IMG/VR virus record: IMGVR_UViG_3300025141_015222
Location: 1-21,300 of that record
Direction: 5' to 3' (one strand)
DNA: 21,300 bases
DNA from: a virus
The notes below the pieces were generated by a model. The model searched no databases. It was given only the letters and a program-made list of their open reading frames with translations, and was not told where the DNA came from. This document shows, in pieces, positions 1 through 8,055 of the stretch. Every line of letters starts with the position of its first letter. The stretch's first letter is position 1. A program made the position numbers and the translations under genes.

Positions 1-806
1 TCTAAACACTTGGATTTAACTCCAACAAACCTATTAATATCATAGACGATTTTTGATCTATCAAAACCAACAATATCACAAATATGCTGGGCATACTTTC
101 TTATTGGATATTCCTTGCCTCTTCCAATGTTAATAACTTCATTATCCCTGTGCAGGACCTCCAGAAGAATCGTCACGAAATCATCCACATGAATCAATTC
201 CCTCTTCTGCTTACCGTCTCCCCACAGAATTACTTCTTTACCTTCGTGCTTACCGTTACATATTTTTCGGACCAAATCGAAGATAAAATGATTATCAGTT
301 TCTTCGTACCCTGGACCGTACAAAGTTGATGGGATAGCATATAGCCATTTCATGTCGAACTGTTTTTCTAAAGCCCTTAGTCCTGTCAGAAGCATCTTCT
401 TTGTTTGAGCATAATAATATAAATCCTCTTCGGGAATTCCTCCCTCATAATAAATCTCTGCTAGGGGAAGGTTAGGATCATAGCTACAACTAGTACCCAT
501 ACACACCATTTTAGCCTGCGGATTTTCTTCTTTCCAATATCTAAGTATATTGGTATTAATTAGCTGATTTGTTATCCACTGAGTTCCTGAGTTCTTTACA
601 CACCAATCACCAGCCTTAGTATACGCAGCCAAGTGAAAGATGACATCAAAATGAATATTATTAAATATAGAAAGACTTTCGTAGAAGAAAAGATTTCCTT
701 TACTTGTATTAGACTGCCATATATCATGGCCCTGCTCTTTTAATTTTCGAACAAGTACTTTCCCTAGGAATCCAGTAGCACCGGTAATTAATACCTTCAT
801 TTTCAT
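1..806 (-). CDS. NAD-dependent epimerase/dehydratase, GDP-L-fucose synthase-like (3' end beyond window)
   Basis: Short-chain dehydrogenase of the extended NDP-sugar type. Translating the minus strand from the ATG at 806 gives an open frame to the window edge (about 268 residues), so the last few tens of residues lie outside. Seen: N-terminal Rossmann motif GATGFLG (residues 8-14), a segment HLAAYTKAGDW, and the catalytic YxxxK pair as YAQTK. The visible end, with a GVKSKCLD-like stretch, resembles the C-terminal part of GDP-4-keto-6-deoxymannose epimerase/reductase (Fcl/WcaG). Such enzymes make GDP-fucose or related deoxysugars in the cytosol. The start directly follows the upstream stop (TAAATG) with AGGG about 7 nt before it; a second ATG two codons on (798-800) is also possible. 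Fold confident; exact substrate not. Confidence 0.85.
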   Translation of the reverse strand, partial: MKMKVLITGATGFLGKVLVRKLKEQGHDIWQSNTSKGNLFFYESLSIFNNIHFDVIFHLAAYTKAGDWCVKNSGTQWITNQLINTNILRYWKEENPQAKMVCMGTSCSYDPNLPLAEIYYEGGIPEEDLYYYAQTKKMLLTGLRALEKQFDMKWLYAIPSTLYGPGYEETDNHFIFDLVRKICNGKHEGKEVILWGDGKQKRELIHVDDFVTILLEVLHRDNEVINIGRGKEYPIRKYAQHICDIVGFDRSKIVYDINRFVGVKSKCL

Positions 807-810
807 TTAA
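796..810. repeat. 15-nt direct repeat, copy 1 (gene junction)
   Basis: Plus-strand TTCATTTTCATTTAA. It covers the end of the methyltransferase gene (TAA) and the first codons (Met-Lys-Met) of the epimerase gene. An exact second copy is 837 nt away, at the start of the methyltransferase gene. Confidence 0.85.
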
Positions 811-1643
811 AACCCTAAGAGTATTATTGTCGAACCAGTAAGTCTATGCGCCCATGATTCCATATTGGTGATAGATACGCCAGGATTGTCGAGTATATAG
901 GATTTATCAATAACAAAAAAATAATTTATTATATCTTTCATCATAGGGGGTAGATCAGAGGGCACGCTGCCTTTTCGCATTTTTTGCATGAAGCTGGCAC
1001 CGAGCTGGAGCAGATGACCTTGGCTATGAAACAAATCACTATTCTCGTTTAAATATTCCCTCCATTCATCGAAACTCTTAACATTACAATGAATATGTTT
1101 TTCATCATCTGACTCGTATTCCCAAGTGGCTGCTGTTCCGAAAAACAATGTATCTTCATGAGCATGCGCTCCAAGATTTTTTAAAAACTGTCTAAAATTT
1201 GATTCTTGAATATGTTCGATATGTTCAATACAAACAATTAAATCAAATTTTATAATATTTTCATTTTCATCAACTAATTTATATTCTTGATCTGTTCTTA
1301 CGACAAAATGCGTATCTTTATCGATAAAAGGACTATTAATCGTTTCTTGGTTACCATCCAAAGTAAACACAATCAAATTAGGATCATATTTTCTAAAAAA
1401 ATATGCCAAACTACCAGCGCCGGATCCCACATCTAAAATATATTTTAAATTACTAGCAACACCAGCATTATAACGAACTTTTCGATATTGATCAATTAAA
1501 AAAAGCGCCATCATTTCCATCATTTGATGTACTGAATCTTGTTCACTGAAACGTATTCCATCATTATGACTATATCCTGGCACAAATTCATCAATTTCAA
1601 TTCCAATATTTTCAACTATTGTTTGTCTATATTTCATTTTCAT
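807..1643 (-). CDS. SAM-dependent methyltransferase (class I)
   Basis: 278-residue class I methyltransferase. Motif I is clear as LDVGSGAGS (residues 70-78), followed by an acidic strand end near FTLDGN and a motif-IV-like strand FDLIVCIEHIEHI. There is no membrane segment. The acceptor cannot be read from sequence; in this setting O-methylation of a sugar residue or nucleotide-sugar is the natural guess. Its start abuts the stop of the upstream C-methyltransferase gene (TTAAATG) with AGGGG just upstream. A 15-nt sequence spanning its start is repeated exactly at the start of the next gene, so this gene sits between perfect direct repeats. Methyltransferase call firm; specificity unknown. Confidence 0.85.
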   Translation of the reverse strand: MKMKYRQTIVENIGIEIDEFVPGYSHNDGIRFSEQDSVHQMMEMMALFLIDQYRKVRYNAGVASNLKYILDVGSGAGSLAYFFRKYDPNLIVFTLDGNQETINSPFIDKDTHFVVRTDQEYKLVDENENIIKFDLIVCIEHIEHIQESNFRQFLKNLGAHAHEDTLFFGTAATWEYESDDEKHIHCNVKSFDEWREYLNENSDLFHSQGHLLQLGASFMQKMRKGSVPSDLPPMMKDIINYFFVIDKSYILDNPGVSITNMESWAHRLTGSTIILLGF

Positions 1644-1647
1644 TTAA
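1633..1647. repeat. 15-nt direct repeat, copy 2 (gene junction)
   Basis: Exact copy of the sequence at 796-810, covering the stop-adjacent bases and first codons (Met-Lys-Met) of the methyltransferase gene. The spacing between copies, 837 nt, equals one methyltransferase gene including its stop codon. Confidence 0.85.
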
Positions 1648-2858
1648 GCCCCTACAATCTCAACATGCGGAAATGGAACTATAAATTTTACCCCCTTATC
1701 TAAAAGATCTTTATTCTTTTCTATTATCTCATCAGCGAAATTATGAGATAATAGAAGATAGTAATCAGGATAATCTGAAGGATCCTCCTTTTCAATAGGA
1801 ATGTTAGACTTCGGCAGTAAGTACCCTGTTTTTAATTCGTTGATCTCAACAGCCTTGTCTATCAAAGTCTCATCTATGCCTTCAAAATTTAACAGGGTAT
1901 TTCCCTTTGCTGGGGCACCATATGCATAGATCTTATTATTATTCTTCTTGAGAACCCGCAGGAAATTCCTAAGCCTAAAACGTTGCTTCCTGATAACATC
2001 AGCGAAACGAAGAAAACTAGACAAATTATATTCTCGATCTGCCTCCAAGGTTTCGCTGAATCGATGAGTCTTCTCATGTTCTCTTCCGTTACATACCTTC
2101 ACCATTAAGGATCCGCTGTGAATAGGAGAGTGATATGCATCAAAGACATTTAACCCATAAGGACTCAATAAATTCATTAAACTTTGGAGAGTATAGTAAC
2201 AGAGATGTTCGTGATAAATCATATCATAACTCTGGTTCCTTACAAGTTCTCCAGCGTACATGCACTGGACAGTAAGAACACCATCCTTCTTCAAAAGATA
2301 CTTTATACCCTCAATAACACTATGGAGTTCTTCTAAGTGAAAAAACACTCCCGCCGCGTTTATCAGACTAACAGATCTTCTAGAAAAATGTTTCTTCGCC
2401 GTATCCAAATTAAAAAATTCATTTATTGTATGAATACCATTTTCTCTAGAAATCTCAGCGATATTAAATGCGGACTCCACGTTTACAACCTGCGATACTC
2501 CAGCCTTCTTATACTGAAGCAGTTGAGTACCATCATTTCCTCCAATATCAACAATCAGATCCGAGTATCCCAACTCAAACTCATGGATATTTTCTTTAGC
2601 AAAAGCCCAGAAATGATCTCGCAAAGTCTTAGTCATTCCAGACAGGTAACCGTGTTCAGAAAACATAACTTCTTTGGGGACGGTATAATTCAATTGAAGA
2701 AGGGTACAATCTTTGCAGTACGCTAAATTCAAAGGATATACCTCTGCGCTATCCCTTTCAGTCAAAGGTATAAGATCATTACACCATGGTTGCTGGCCTA
2801 AATCCAATACGCCAATTAGATCACTTTTTCCACACGAACGACATTCTCTAGCTTCCAC
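1644..2858 (-). CDS. NDP-hexose C-methyltransferase, TylCIII-like
   Basis: 404 residues with the three-part layout of deoxysugar C-methyltransferases (TylCIII/EvaC family). An N-terminal zinc-binding domain has Cys pairs CRSC (6-9) and CKDC (48-51). A SAM-binding core carries DIGGNDG (104-110). A YHEHLCYYT segment (215-223) matches the family catalytic region, and the C-terminal domain has YGAPAKGN (313-320). These enzymes add a methyl group to C3 (or C5) of a 4-keto-deoxyhexose nucleotide, giving branched-chain sugars; the substrate could come from the RmlB-like dehydratase in this cluster. The start is GTG at 2858, because the frame needs the first Cys pair; GGAGG lies 6 nt before it. The first 43 nt overlap the end of the upstream glycosyltransferase gene. 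Confidence 0.88.
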   Translation of the reverse strand: MEARECRSCGKSDLIGVLDLGQQPWCNDLIPLTERDSAEVYPLNLAYCKDCTLLQLNYTVPKEVMFSEHGYLSGMTKTLRDHFWAFAKENIHEFELGYSDLIVDIGGNDGTQLLQYKKAGVSQVVNVESAFNIAEISRENGIHTINEFFNLDTAKKHFSRRSVSLINAAGVFFHLEELHSVIEGIKYLLKKDGVLTVQCMYAGELVRNQSYDMIYHEHLCYYTLQSLMNLLSPYGLNVFDAYHSPIHSGSLMVKVCNGREHEKTHRFSETLEADREYNLSSFLRFADVIRKQRFRLRNFLRVLKKNNNKIYAYGAPAKGNTLLNFEGIDETLIDKAVEINELKTGYLLPKSNIPIEKEDPSDYPDYYLLLSHNFADEIIEKNKDLLDKGVKFIVPFPHVEIVGA

Positions 2859-3793
2859 TCTGCGCCTCCATCAATTATTTCCATGAGATTCTCAGTGGTA
2901 TATCTCAATGCCTTATTATAGGCATTTTTAATTATTTTTTCATAACTGGACCAATTATTTAAAATTTTATCTATCTGCTCCTTTAACTCATCGTTTGAGT
3001 CAAAGTACACAAAATCATCCCCAGGAGTGTAGTAAGTTTCAATAATATTCCAAGGATCTCGTTTAACTAAATTTAATGTCCTAGAAGCAGCAGCTTCGTT
3101 ACATCTAGATTTAAATTGAGGAATAATGCCCAAATCATCTATATGTTTCCAAGCTTCATTCTTCTCCCAACCCTCTCTACTCTTAATATGCTGCCTATCC
3201 CTTTCATTTCTTACTTCAAAAGTATTATAACAAATAGAAATTTTACATTTGGAAATTAATTCAAACTTTTCTTTATTAGTTAAGTTTAAATTAGTGGCAT
3301 GTACTAAATTATCAGCAGTAAGAGAGTTTATGCCTTGAGTTTGAGAGGCATACCTATAGTTAAATTTCTTCATAGTCATTAGCATATTAACATACTTTTC
3401 TCCATGCAAACCACCATGATAAATTACATCATATTCTTTATCCGTAATAGGAGGAAAATCTCTTTTATTAATAGGATAAAATATATTTCTATATTTATTT
3501 TGTCCTAGCATAATATTATGCCACTGATTTGAATAAGGGCATATTGACCATACCTCATCAAAAGGAGTTTCCCAAGGTTTAGGTGTTGGCCCACAAAACT
3601 CTGTTGGAGAGGTCACATTTAAATAAATATTTCTTTTATGCTTTTTTAAATATTCATAAGGGGTTTTCTGCTCAAGAAAGGTGTATCCTAAATACAAAGC
3701 ATCTTCTGAATTATTTTTTGAAAATTCAGATAAGTTAAAATAATGAGTATTAGTCCCAGGTATCTCCATGTTTAGCTTTTCATAAACTTTCAT
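2816..3793 (-). CDS. glycosyltransferase, GT-B/CgeB-like
   Basis: 325 residues. The C-terminal half looks like the CgeB-type GT-B domain: a strand with ISICYNTFEVRNE (about 186-198), then KSRCNEAAASRTL (about 229-241), where the acidic/Glu region binds the donor nucleotide in this group, and a tail with the DDFVYFDSNDEL pattern common in these proteins. The N-terminal half is only weakly similar to known domains. Predicted role is transfer of a sugar from a nucleotide donor; donor and acceptor are unknown. No membrane segment. The ATG overlaps the upstream stop by one base (TAATG), which suggests translational coupling; the 3' end overlaps the next gene by 43 nt. The gene and its upstream neighbour are visibly richer in A+T than most of the window. 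Confidence 0.72.
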   Translation of the reverse strand: MKVYEKLNMEIPGTNTHYFNLSEFSKNNSEDALYLGYTFLEQKTPYEYLKKHKRNIYLNVTSPTEFCGPTPKPWETPFDEVWSICPYSNQWHNIMLGQNKYRNIFYPINKRDFPPITDKEYDVIYHGGLHGEKYVNMLMTMKKFNYRYASQTQGINSLTADNLVHATNLNLTNKEKFELISKCKISICYNTFEVRNERDRQHIKSREGWEKNEAWKHIDDLGIIPQFKSRCNEAAASRTLNLVKRDPWNIIETYYTPGDDFVYFDSNDELKEQIDKILNNWSSYEKIIKNAYNKALRYTTENLMEIIDGGAEWKLENVVRVEKVI

Positions 3794-5172
3794 TAATGTA
3801 TACCTCTTGTATTGGGATTAATGCCATACTCTTCTAACATACTCCCTAACTCTGCGGGATATTCTGAGAGATTCCACTTTCCTTTTACAATAGCACTAGC
3901 AATAAAAGGAAGCACAGAAGAATCATAGTGATGTATTCCTCTTTTTGGTTCCCCAGCGTAGTAAAAAACACCTTTAGTATTTAATTTCCTGCATGTATCA
4001 TTTCCTACTAACTCCATTTGAGGACCAGCTTTCTTAAATGCCATCCCAGACTTAGGCGAGTGTTCATGAATTACCTCTAAATCTCTAGTTCTCCATAAAG
4101 AACTCATCTGGCTAAAGAACCACATATTCTGATTATTCATCAAATATATATTAGGGGCTATTTCAGGCTCTTCATACTCAATACCTCTAAACAATCTAAC
4201 AAAAGATAGATTCTCATTTTTTTTCAAATAATCAAAACCGTACTGTAATTTATCTTTATCTACATCAGAATAAAAGATGTAATCTTCATTAAAGTTAATA
4301 CAAAACTCTTCACTTACTTGTTTAATACCTTTCAAAAACTGAGTTCTATAATCATCATCCTCTGAGTATTTTAATACATGACAATAAGACGGAAGCCCCT
4401 CTTTAATATCAGATATCACATACACCTTTTTATTAGGAAAATGTTTCTTAAGACGATCAAAAAACATAGGCCAAACATCAGAACAAGATGAGTGAGTATT
4501 GACCACTAATGCTATATCATCCATAATGTACCCAGGATTGTTAATTATTCTTAGTGCTACTTTTTGATCAGACGCGGGAAAAACCTTTTCGGGATTAATA
4601 ATGTACTCTCCATTCATTCCAATAAATTCATATTCTATATTATTTTCGTTAACCCACTCATAAAAAGCTTTAAATTCATGATTTCTATAATTAGGATAAT
4701 TTATAAACTCATCAAAAACAATAATACAATTATTCTTAATCCTACAACCTAAATAATCAAAGATATCTTTTGTTGAAGTGTAAAGATCACAATCAACATG
4801 TATAAAGGTTATAGGATCTTTAATTTTAAAAGTAGATAATGTTTCTGAAAAAAGCCCCTCCACTAAAGTAACATTATCTTTAACTTTAGGAGTATTACTA
4901 TTAGATAAAGAAGAATCTTTTGCAAAATCTGTATAAGAATAATGCCCTTTTTGTACAATACTCTCACCTAAATCCCAAATATCAGGCAACCCTTCAAAAG
5001 AATCAAAACCGTATACTGTCCCTTCAGTATAGTCAGCAATCTTATTAATAGTATTACCCAAAAATACTCCAAACTCTAACCAAGCCCCCTTTTCAACTAA
5101 GTTATTTTCCAAAACAAATAAAAGGGGATTTTTTTTTAAATCTATAAGTTCCTTAAGTAAATGTTCTTTCAT
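3793..5172 (-). CDS. bifunctional TylF-type methyltransferase / glycosyltransferase-like fusion
   Basis: 459 residues from the ATG at 5172 (GGGA 5 nt upstream); a GTG at 5193 would add 7 residues but has no ribosome site. Numbering from the GTG, the N-terminal 215 or so residues are a TylF/MycF-like O-methyltransferase: WLEFGVFLGNT (38-48), GFDSFEG (62-68), HVDCDLYTS (132-140), VFDEF (159-163). The remaining 240 or so residues start a new alpha/beta domain (IALVVNTHSS), contain a DxD-like YSDVDKD, and read as a GT-A-like glycosyltransferase, which is less certain. A fusion would couple sugar transfer with methylation of the same residue. The radical SAM gene lies just upstream and a GT-B gene overlaps the stop by 1 nt. 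Confidence 0.72.
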   Translation of the reverse strand: MKEHLLKELIDLKKNPLLFVLENNLVEKGAWLEFGVFLGNTINKIADYTEGTVYGFDSFEGLPDIWDLGESIVQKGHYSYTDFAKDSSLSNSNTPKVKDNVTLVEGLFSETLSTFKIKDPITFIHVDCDLYTSTKDIFDYLGCRIKNNCIIVFDEFINYPNYRNHEFKAFYEWVNENNIEYEFIGMNGEYIINPEKVFPASDQKVALRIINNPGYIMDDIALVVNTHSSCSDVWPMFFDRLKKHFPNKKVYVISDIKEGLPSYCHVLKYSEDDDYRTQFLKGIKQVSEEFCINFNEDYIFYSDVDKDKLQYGFDYLKKNENLSFVRLFRGIEYEEPEIAPNIYLMNNQNMWFFSQMSSLWRTRDLEVIHEHSPKSGMAFKKAGPQMELVGNDTCRKLNTKGVFYYAGEPKRGIHHYDSSVLPFIASAIVKGKWNLSEYPAELGSMLEEYGINPNTRGIH

Positions 5173-5189
5173 AGCATTCCCATCTTTTA

Positions 5190-6299
5190 TCACAGAAAAT
5201 TAACATCCTCTGTTTCTTCAGGGTGTTTTAGAAAATCAAGCAGTTTATTAGGCTCTGATAACTTGCAACACATCTGACATTTTTCTTTATAATTCAGGGC
5301 TCGTACAGCCTTAATCGCTTCCTGCCTCTGTTCTGACACCCAAATATCTTTAAAGGAGGATTCATTAACATTGCCAAACGTGAGACTAGGATCATTAGGA
5401 TGGTAGGTACAAACTTTTACTTCACCTGTTGCGGCTAGAATAGGCTCAAAGAAGTGACCCTCACAACTTCTAAAGGAAAAGGCTGTGCCATCTCTTAAAT
5501 CCTTTCGTTTATCGTCGCTAAGATTAATTTTGGTCATAAGCTCTGGGGGAAGGTTATCTAAATAATCCCACACCTCTGTATTAATCTCCGCTGTGCCCGT
5601 CTCTTTATACGAAGTCTCAGCCTCCTTATAGTACCTGGGTAGGATAGGCCTAAACTGTAAGTAAGAAATACCCTCGTATTCATTAACCCAATCTACCAAC
5701 TCTTTAGCATGATCGAGGGTGATGTTAGGACCAACATTACAATTGATACCTACTCGACAACCGTACTTGACAAGCTCGGCAACATTCTTTCTAATAATTT
5801 TAACCCCATCTACCTCTTTCCATTCTTTATATTTAACATCATCCAATGTATCTAAAGAAATTCTAATCCACTGGAAGCTCTCGCCAATAAGTTTACAATA
5901 CCGTGGCTTGAATACCCCATTAGTCATCATACCTAATTGCAGTCCCGCATCTTTAGCAGCTTTCACCGCTTCTTCAAAATGGGGGTAAAAGGTAGGCTCT
6001 CCTTGCCCTGCGTAGGTAACAGCTTTTCCCCCCATCTCAGCAAAGTCTCTCAAAAACCTTTTCAGACTTTCGATCTCTAGATGCTTTCCAAACTTATTAT
6101 CTCTACCCTGCTCAGTAATACACCAAAAACAAGCCATGTTACACTTATCGGTTAAACCTACCTCCATAAAGATAGGACACTCAGTATCTCCCTTATTTAA
6201 ATACTGGTGTAACTTATCAAAATGAAGCACTATTTTAGCTTGAGAAGCAAAAGGATTTCTCCCTGAGAAAGAAGTATAGTTGCTATTAAACTTCGTCAT
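5190..6299 (-). CDS. radical SAM enzyme with twitch/SPASM-like C-terminal cluster
   Basis: 369 residues. The radical SAM cluster motif CxxxCxxC is present (C53, C57, C60), followed by a glycine motif GQGEP (98-102) for SAM binding. The C-terminal region has C279-x12-G-x4-C297 and C331-x2-C334-C335, matching the first part of the SPASM pattern (CX9-15GX4C) and suggesting one auxiliary iron-sulfur cluster (twitch). Family members include peptide-modifying enzymes and sugar or aminocyclitol enzymes such as the dehydrogenase BtrN. Between an RmlB-like dehydratase and glycosyltransferases, a sugar oxidation, epimerisation or deamination is plausible but not shown. The ATG is 1 nt after the upstream stop, with AGGAAAG before it; the 3' end overlaps the GTG alternative start of the next gene. 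Confidence 0.9.
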   Translation of the reverse strand: MTKFNSNYTSFSGRNPFASQAKIVLHFDKLHQYLNKGDTECPIFMEVGLTDKCNMACFWCITEQGRDNKFGKHLEIESLKRFLRDFAEMGGKAVTYAGQGEPTFYPHFEEAVKAAKDAGLQLGMMTNGVFKPRYCKLIGESFQWIRISLDTLDDVKYKEWKEVDGVKIIRKNVAELVKYGCRVGINCNVGPNITLDHAKELVDWVNEYEGISYLQFRPILPRYYKEAETSYKETGTAEINTEVWDYLDNLPPELMTKINLSDDKRKDLRDGTAFSFRSCEGHFFEPILAATGEVKVCTYHPNDPSLTFGNVNESSFKDIWVSEQRQEAIKAVRALNYKEKCQMCCKLSEPNKLLDFLKHPEETEDVNFL

Positions 6300-6300
6300 C

Positions 6301-7236
6301 TTATCTTTCCTCTAAATCTTTAACAATATTTTCAATACAATTATCTAAACTCCATTTCGATTTCCAACCCATTTTAAGCAACTTTTCATTAGATAAACTA
6401 TATCTTTTATCATGCCCTGGTCGAGCCGTATGAAAATCAACAAATTCAACAGCATCCATTGGCATTTCGTGCCCCTTTGTATAAAAGTAAATAAGCTTTG
6501 CTAAAGAATAAACATCCATTTCTTCTCCAGCGATGTGATAAATCTCTTTTTGGTGAGCCTCATGTAATAAAAAGAACACCGCACTTGCAACATCTTTAGC
6601 ATAGATCCAATGCCTTGAAGCAACATTCTCTGGTGAGTTACCGTGTAGAACAATTTTCTTTCCATCTTTTATACTCTTAAAGGTTTTTGGAATAAACTTA
6701 TTAAAGCTTTCCCCTTCACCTATTACGTTCATACACCGGATAGTAAAAATTGGCATATTAAAAGAGTGGGCAAACGAGTAAGCTAATAATTCAGCCCCTG
6801 CTTTTGTTGCCGCATATGGGTTAGATGGTTTGCGTAAATCGTCTTCTTTGAAGTATACACCCTCTGGGGCTGCCCCCATTACTTCGTCACTGGAGAACAC
6901 ACAAACTTTCGTTTTCGGGTGATTTTTTTTAATCCATTCTAAAAGATTCGCTGTGCCTAAGAAATTAGAGTTAACAAAAGGTATACAATTTTTTAAACTG
7001 TCATCAACATAAGTTTCAGAAGCCATATGTATAATGTAATCTAGGTTTCCTACATCTAGATCAATCTCTTGTGATAAGTCCACCCTTATACACTTTACTC
7101 TATCTGATTTTGGAAGTCTTTCTGTGTTATTCCTATAGAGTGCAACAACTTCCCAGTCCGTAGTATCTAATACATATTGTAAAAAATGATGTCCTATAAG
7201 TCCGTTACCACCTGTAATTAATATCTTTTTATTCAT
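6301..7236 (-). CDS. NDP-glucose 4,6-dehydratase-like (RmlB family) SDR
   Basis: 311 residues, extended short-chain dehydrogenase. Rossmann motif GGNGLIG (9-15). The catalytic triad region is SSDEVMG (115-121), where RmlB enzymes usually have STDEVYG, so Asp and Glu are kept and Thr is replaced by Ser; then YAATK (Y131, K135). The C-terminal RPGHDKRYS (272-280) is typical of RmlB-type 4,6-dehydratases. The expected product is an NDP-4-keto-6-deoxyhexose, the branch-point substrate for the aminotransferase-like, C-methyltransferase and perhaps radical SAM proteins nearby. It is somewhat shorter than the roughly 350 residues usual for RmlB. Reduction or epimerisation cannot be excluded. It starts 16 nt after the preceding glycosyltransferase gene. 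Confidence 0.85.
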   Translation of the reverse strand: MNKKILITGGNGLIGHHFLQYVLDTTDWEVVALYRNNTERLPKSDRVKCIRVDLSQEIDLDVGNLDYIIHMASETYVDDSLKNCIPFVNSNFLGTANLLEWIKKNHPKTKVCVFSSDEVMGAAPEGVYFKEDDLRKPSNPYAATKAGAELLAYSFAHSFNMPIFTIRCMNVIGEGESFNKFIPKTFKSIKDGKKIVLHGNSPENVASRHWIYAKDVASAVFFLLHEAHQKEIYHIAGEEMDVYSLAKLIYFYTKGHEMPMDAVEFVDFHTARPGHDKRYSLSNEKLLKMGWKSKWSLDNCIENIVKDLEER

Positions 7237-7252
7237 AACCTACAATCCTTTA

Positions 7253-8053
7253 TTACTTAAATCCACGGAAGTATCTCCTTATGAATTTTTGATCCTCCGT
7301 TATATGCTTAAATACTAATTCTGACAACGAAGTGTTAAAATCTAACAGTTCAGGCCAATGAAGATCTAAACCAACCCCATACTCCTGGGCTAACTCTTCC
7401 CTACCCCACACATCTATAGAGTCGTAGACAGGACGATTGCCTGATCCATGATGATAAATAATATCATCATAAACTCCAAAGTTTAAAGGGTGAAGATCAT
7501 AAGAATTAGTCCTCAGAAGCCTCTTCCATTTAATATTTCTCTGATCAAAAAATTGTTTGAGAAGTACCCCCGCACACTCGGCTCCTTGGGAGGGATCTAA
7601 ATCCCATGAAAGGTTATTTTCTTTCCAAAATTTAGCCGTAGTAACAAAGAAACAAGGATGAGGATAGGGCTTTTGATCGTCGCGTAAGAGAGGTTCAATA
7701 TTTTCTTCTCGACTAATAGCCACTACTGCGTATTCTTGAAGGTACTTTCTAATTTGAAGATTCCACCCCTTCTTAAATAGTAACGCATCAGGATCTAAAA
7801 ATACCAATAAATCATCATCTTCAAAATTTTCTCTCTCAATAATTCCAAACAAAGCATTAAGCTTGTCTGAGTGTACATTACGAACTTGTAAAGCATAATG
7901 AGCATAATTAGAAGAAGTTAAATCAGGCGCGGTTGCCATATCAGTAAGACCACAACAAACTCTGTACTTCTCAGTAGTATTAGCCTTTAAATATGTGGAT
8001 TGCAACTTAATCCATTTTGGAGTCTCATGATGATTAGTTATGATATGAATCAT
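7253..8053 (-). CDS. glycosyltransferase-like protein, GT-A type
   Basis: 266 residues. The N-terminal strand-turn (MIHIITNHHETPKW) and the DDDLLVFLDPDALLF segment (79-93), with a DxD-type metal-binding motif DPD (87-89), suggest a GT-A fold glycosyltransferase. A His-rich segment IIYHHGSGN later in the protein could supply the C-terminal metal ligand seen in many GT-A enzymes. I cannot assign a numbered family. No membrane segment, so probably cytosolic. The ATG follows the upstream methyltransferase stop by 2 nt, implying a single mRNA and coupled translation. Confidence 0.68.
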   Translation of the reverse strand: MIHIITNHHETPKWIKLQSTYLKANTTEKYRVCCGLTDMATAPDLTSSNYAHYALQVRNVHSDKLNALFGIIERENFEDDDLLVFLDPDALLFKKGWNLQIRKYLQEYAVVAISREENIEPLLRDDQKPYPHPCFFVTTAKFWKENNLSWDLDPSQGAECAGVLLKQFFDQRNIKWKRLLRTNSYDLHPLNFGVYDDIIYHHGSGNRPVYDSIDVWGREELAQEYGVGLDLHWPELLDFNTSLSELVFKHITEDQKFIRRYFRGFK

Positions 8054-8055
8054 TG

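Noticed and set aside
84-329. Plus-strand open frame at the left edge.
   Set aside because: Lies opposite the epimerase gene that runs off the window; the minus frame has Rossmann and YxxxK motifs, the plus frame nothing.
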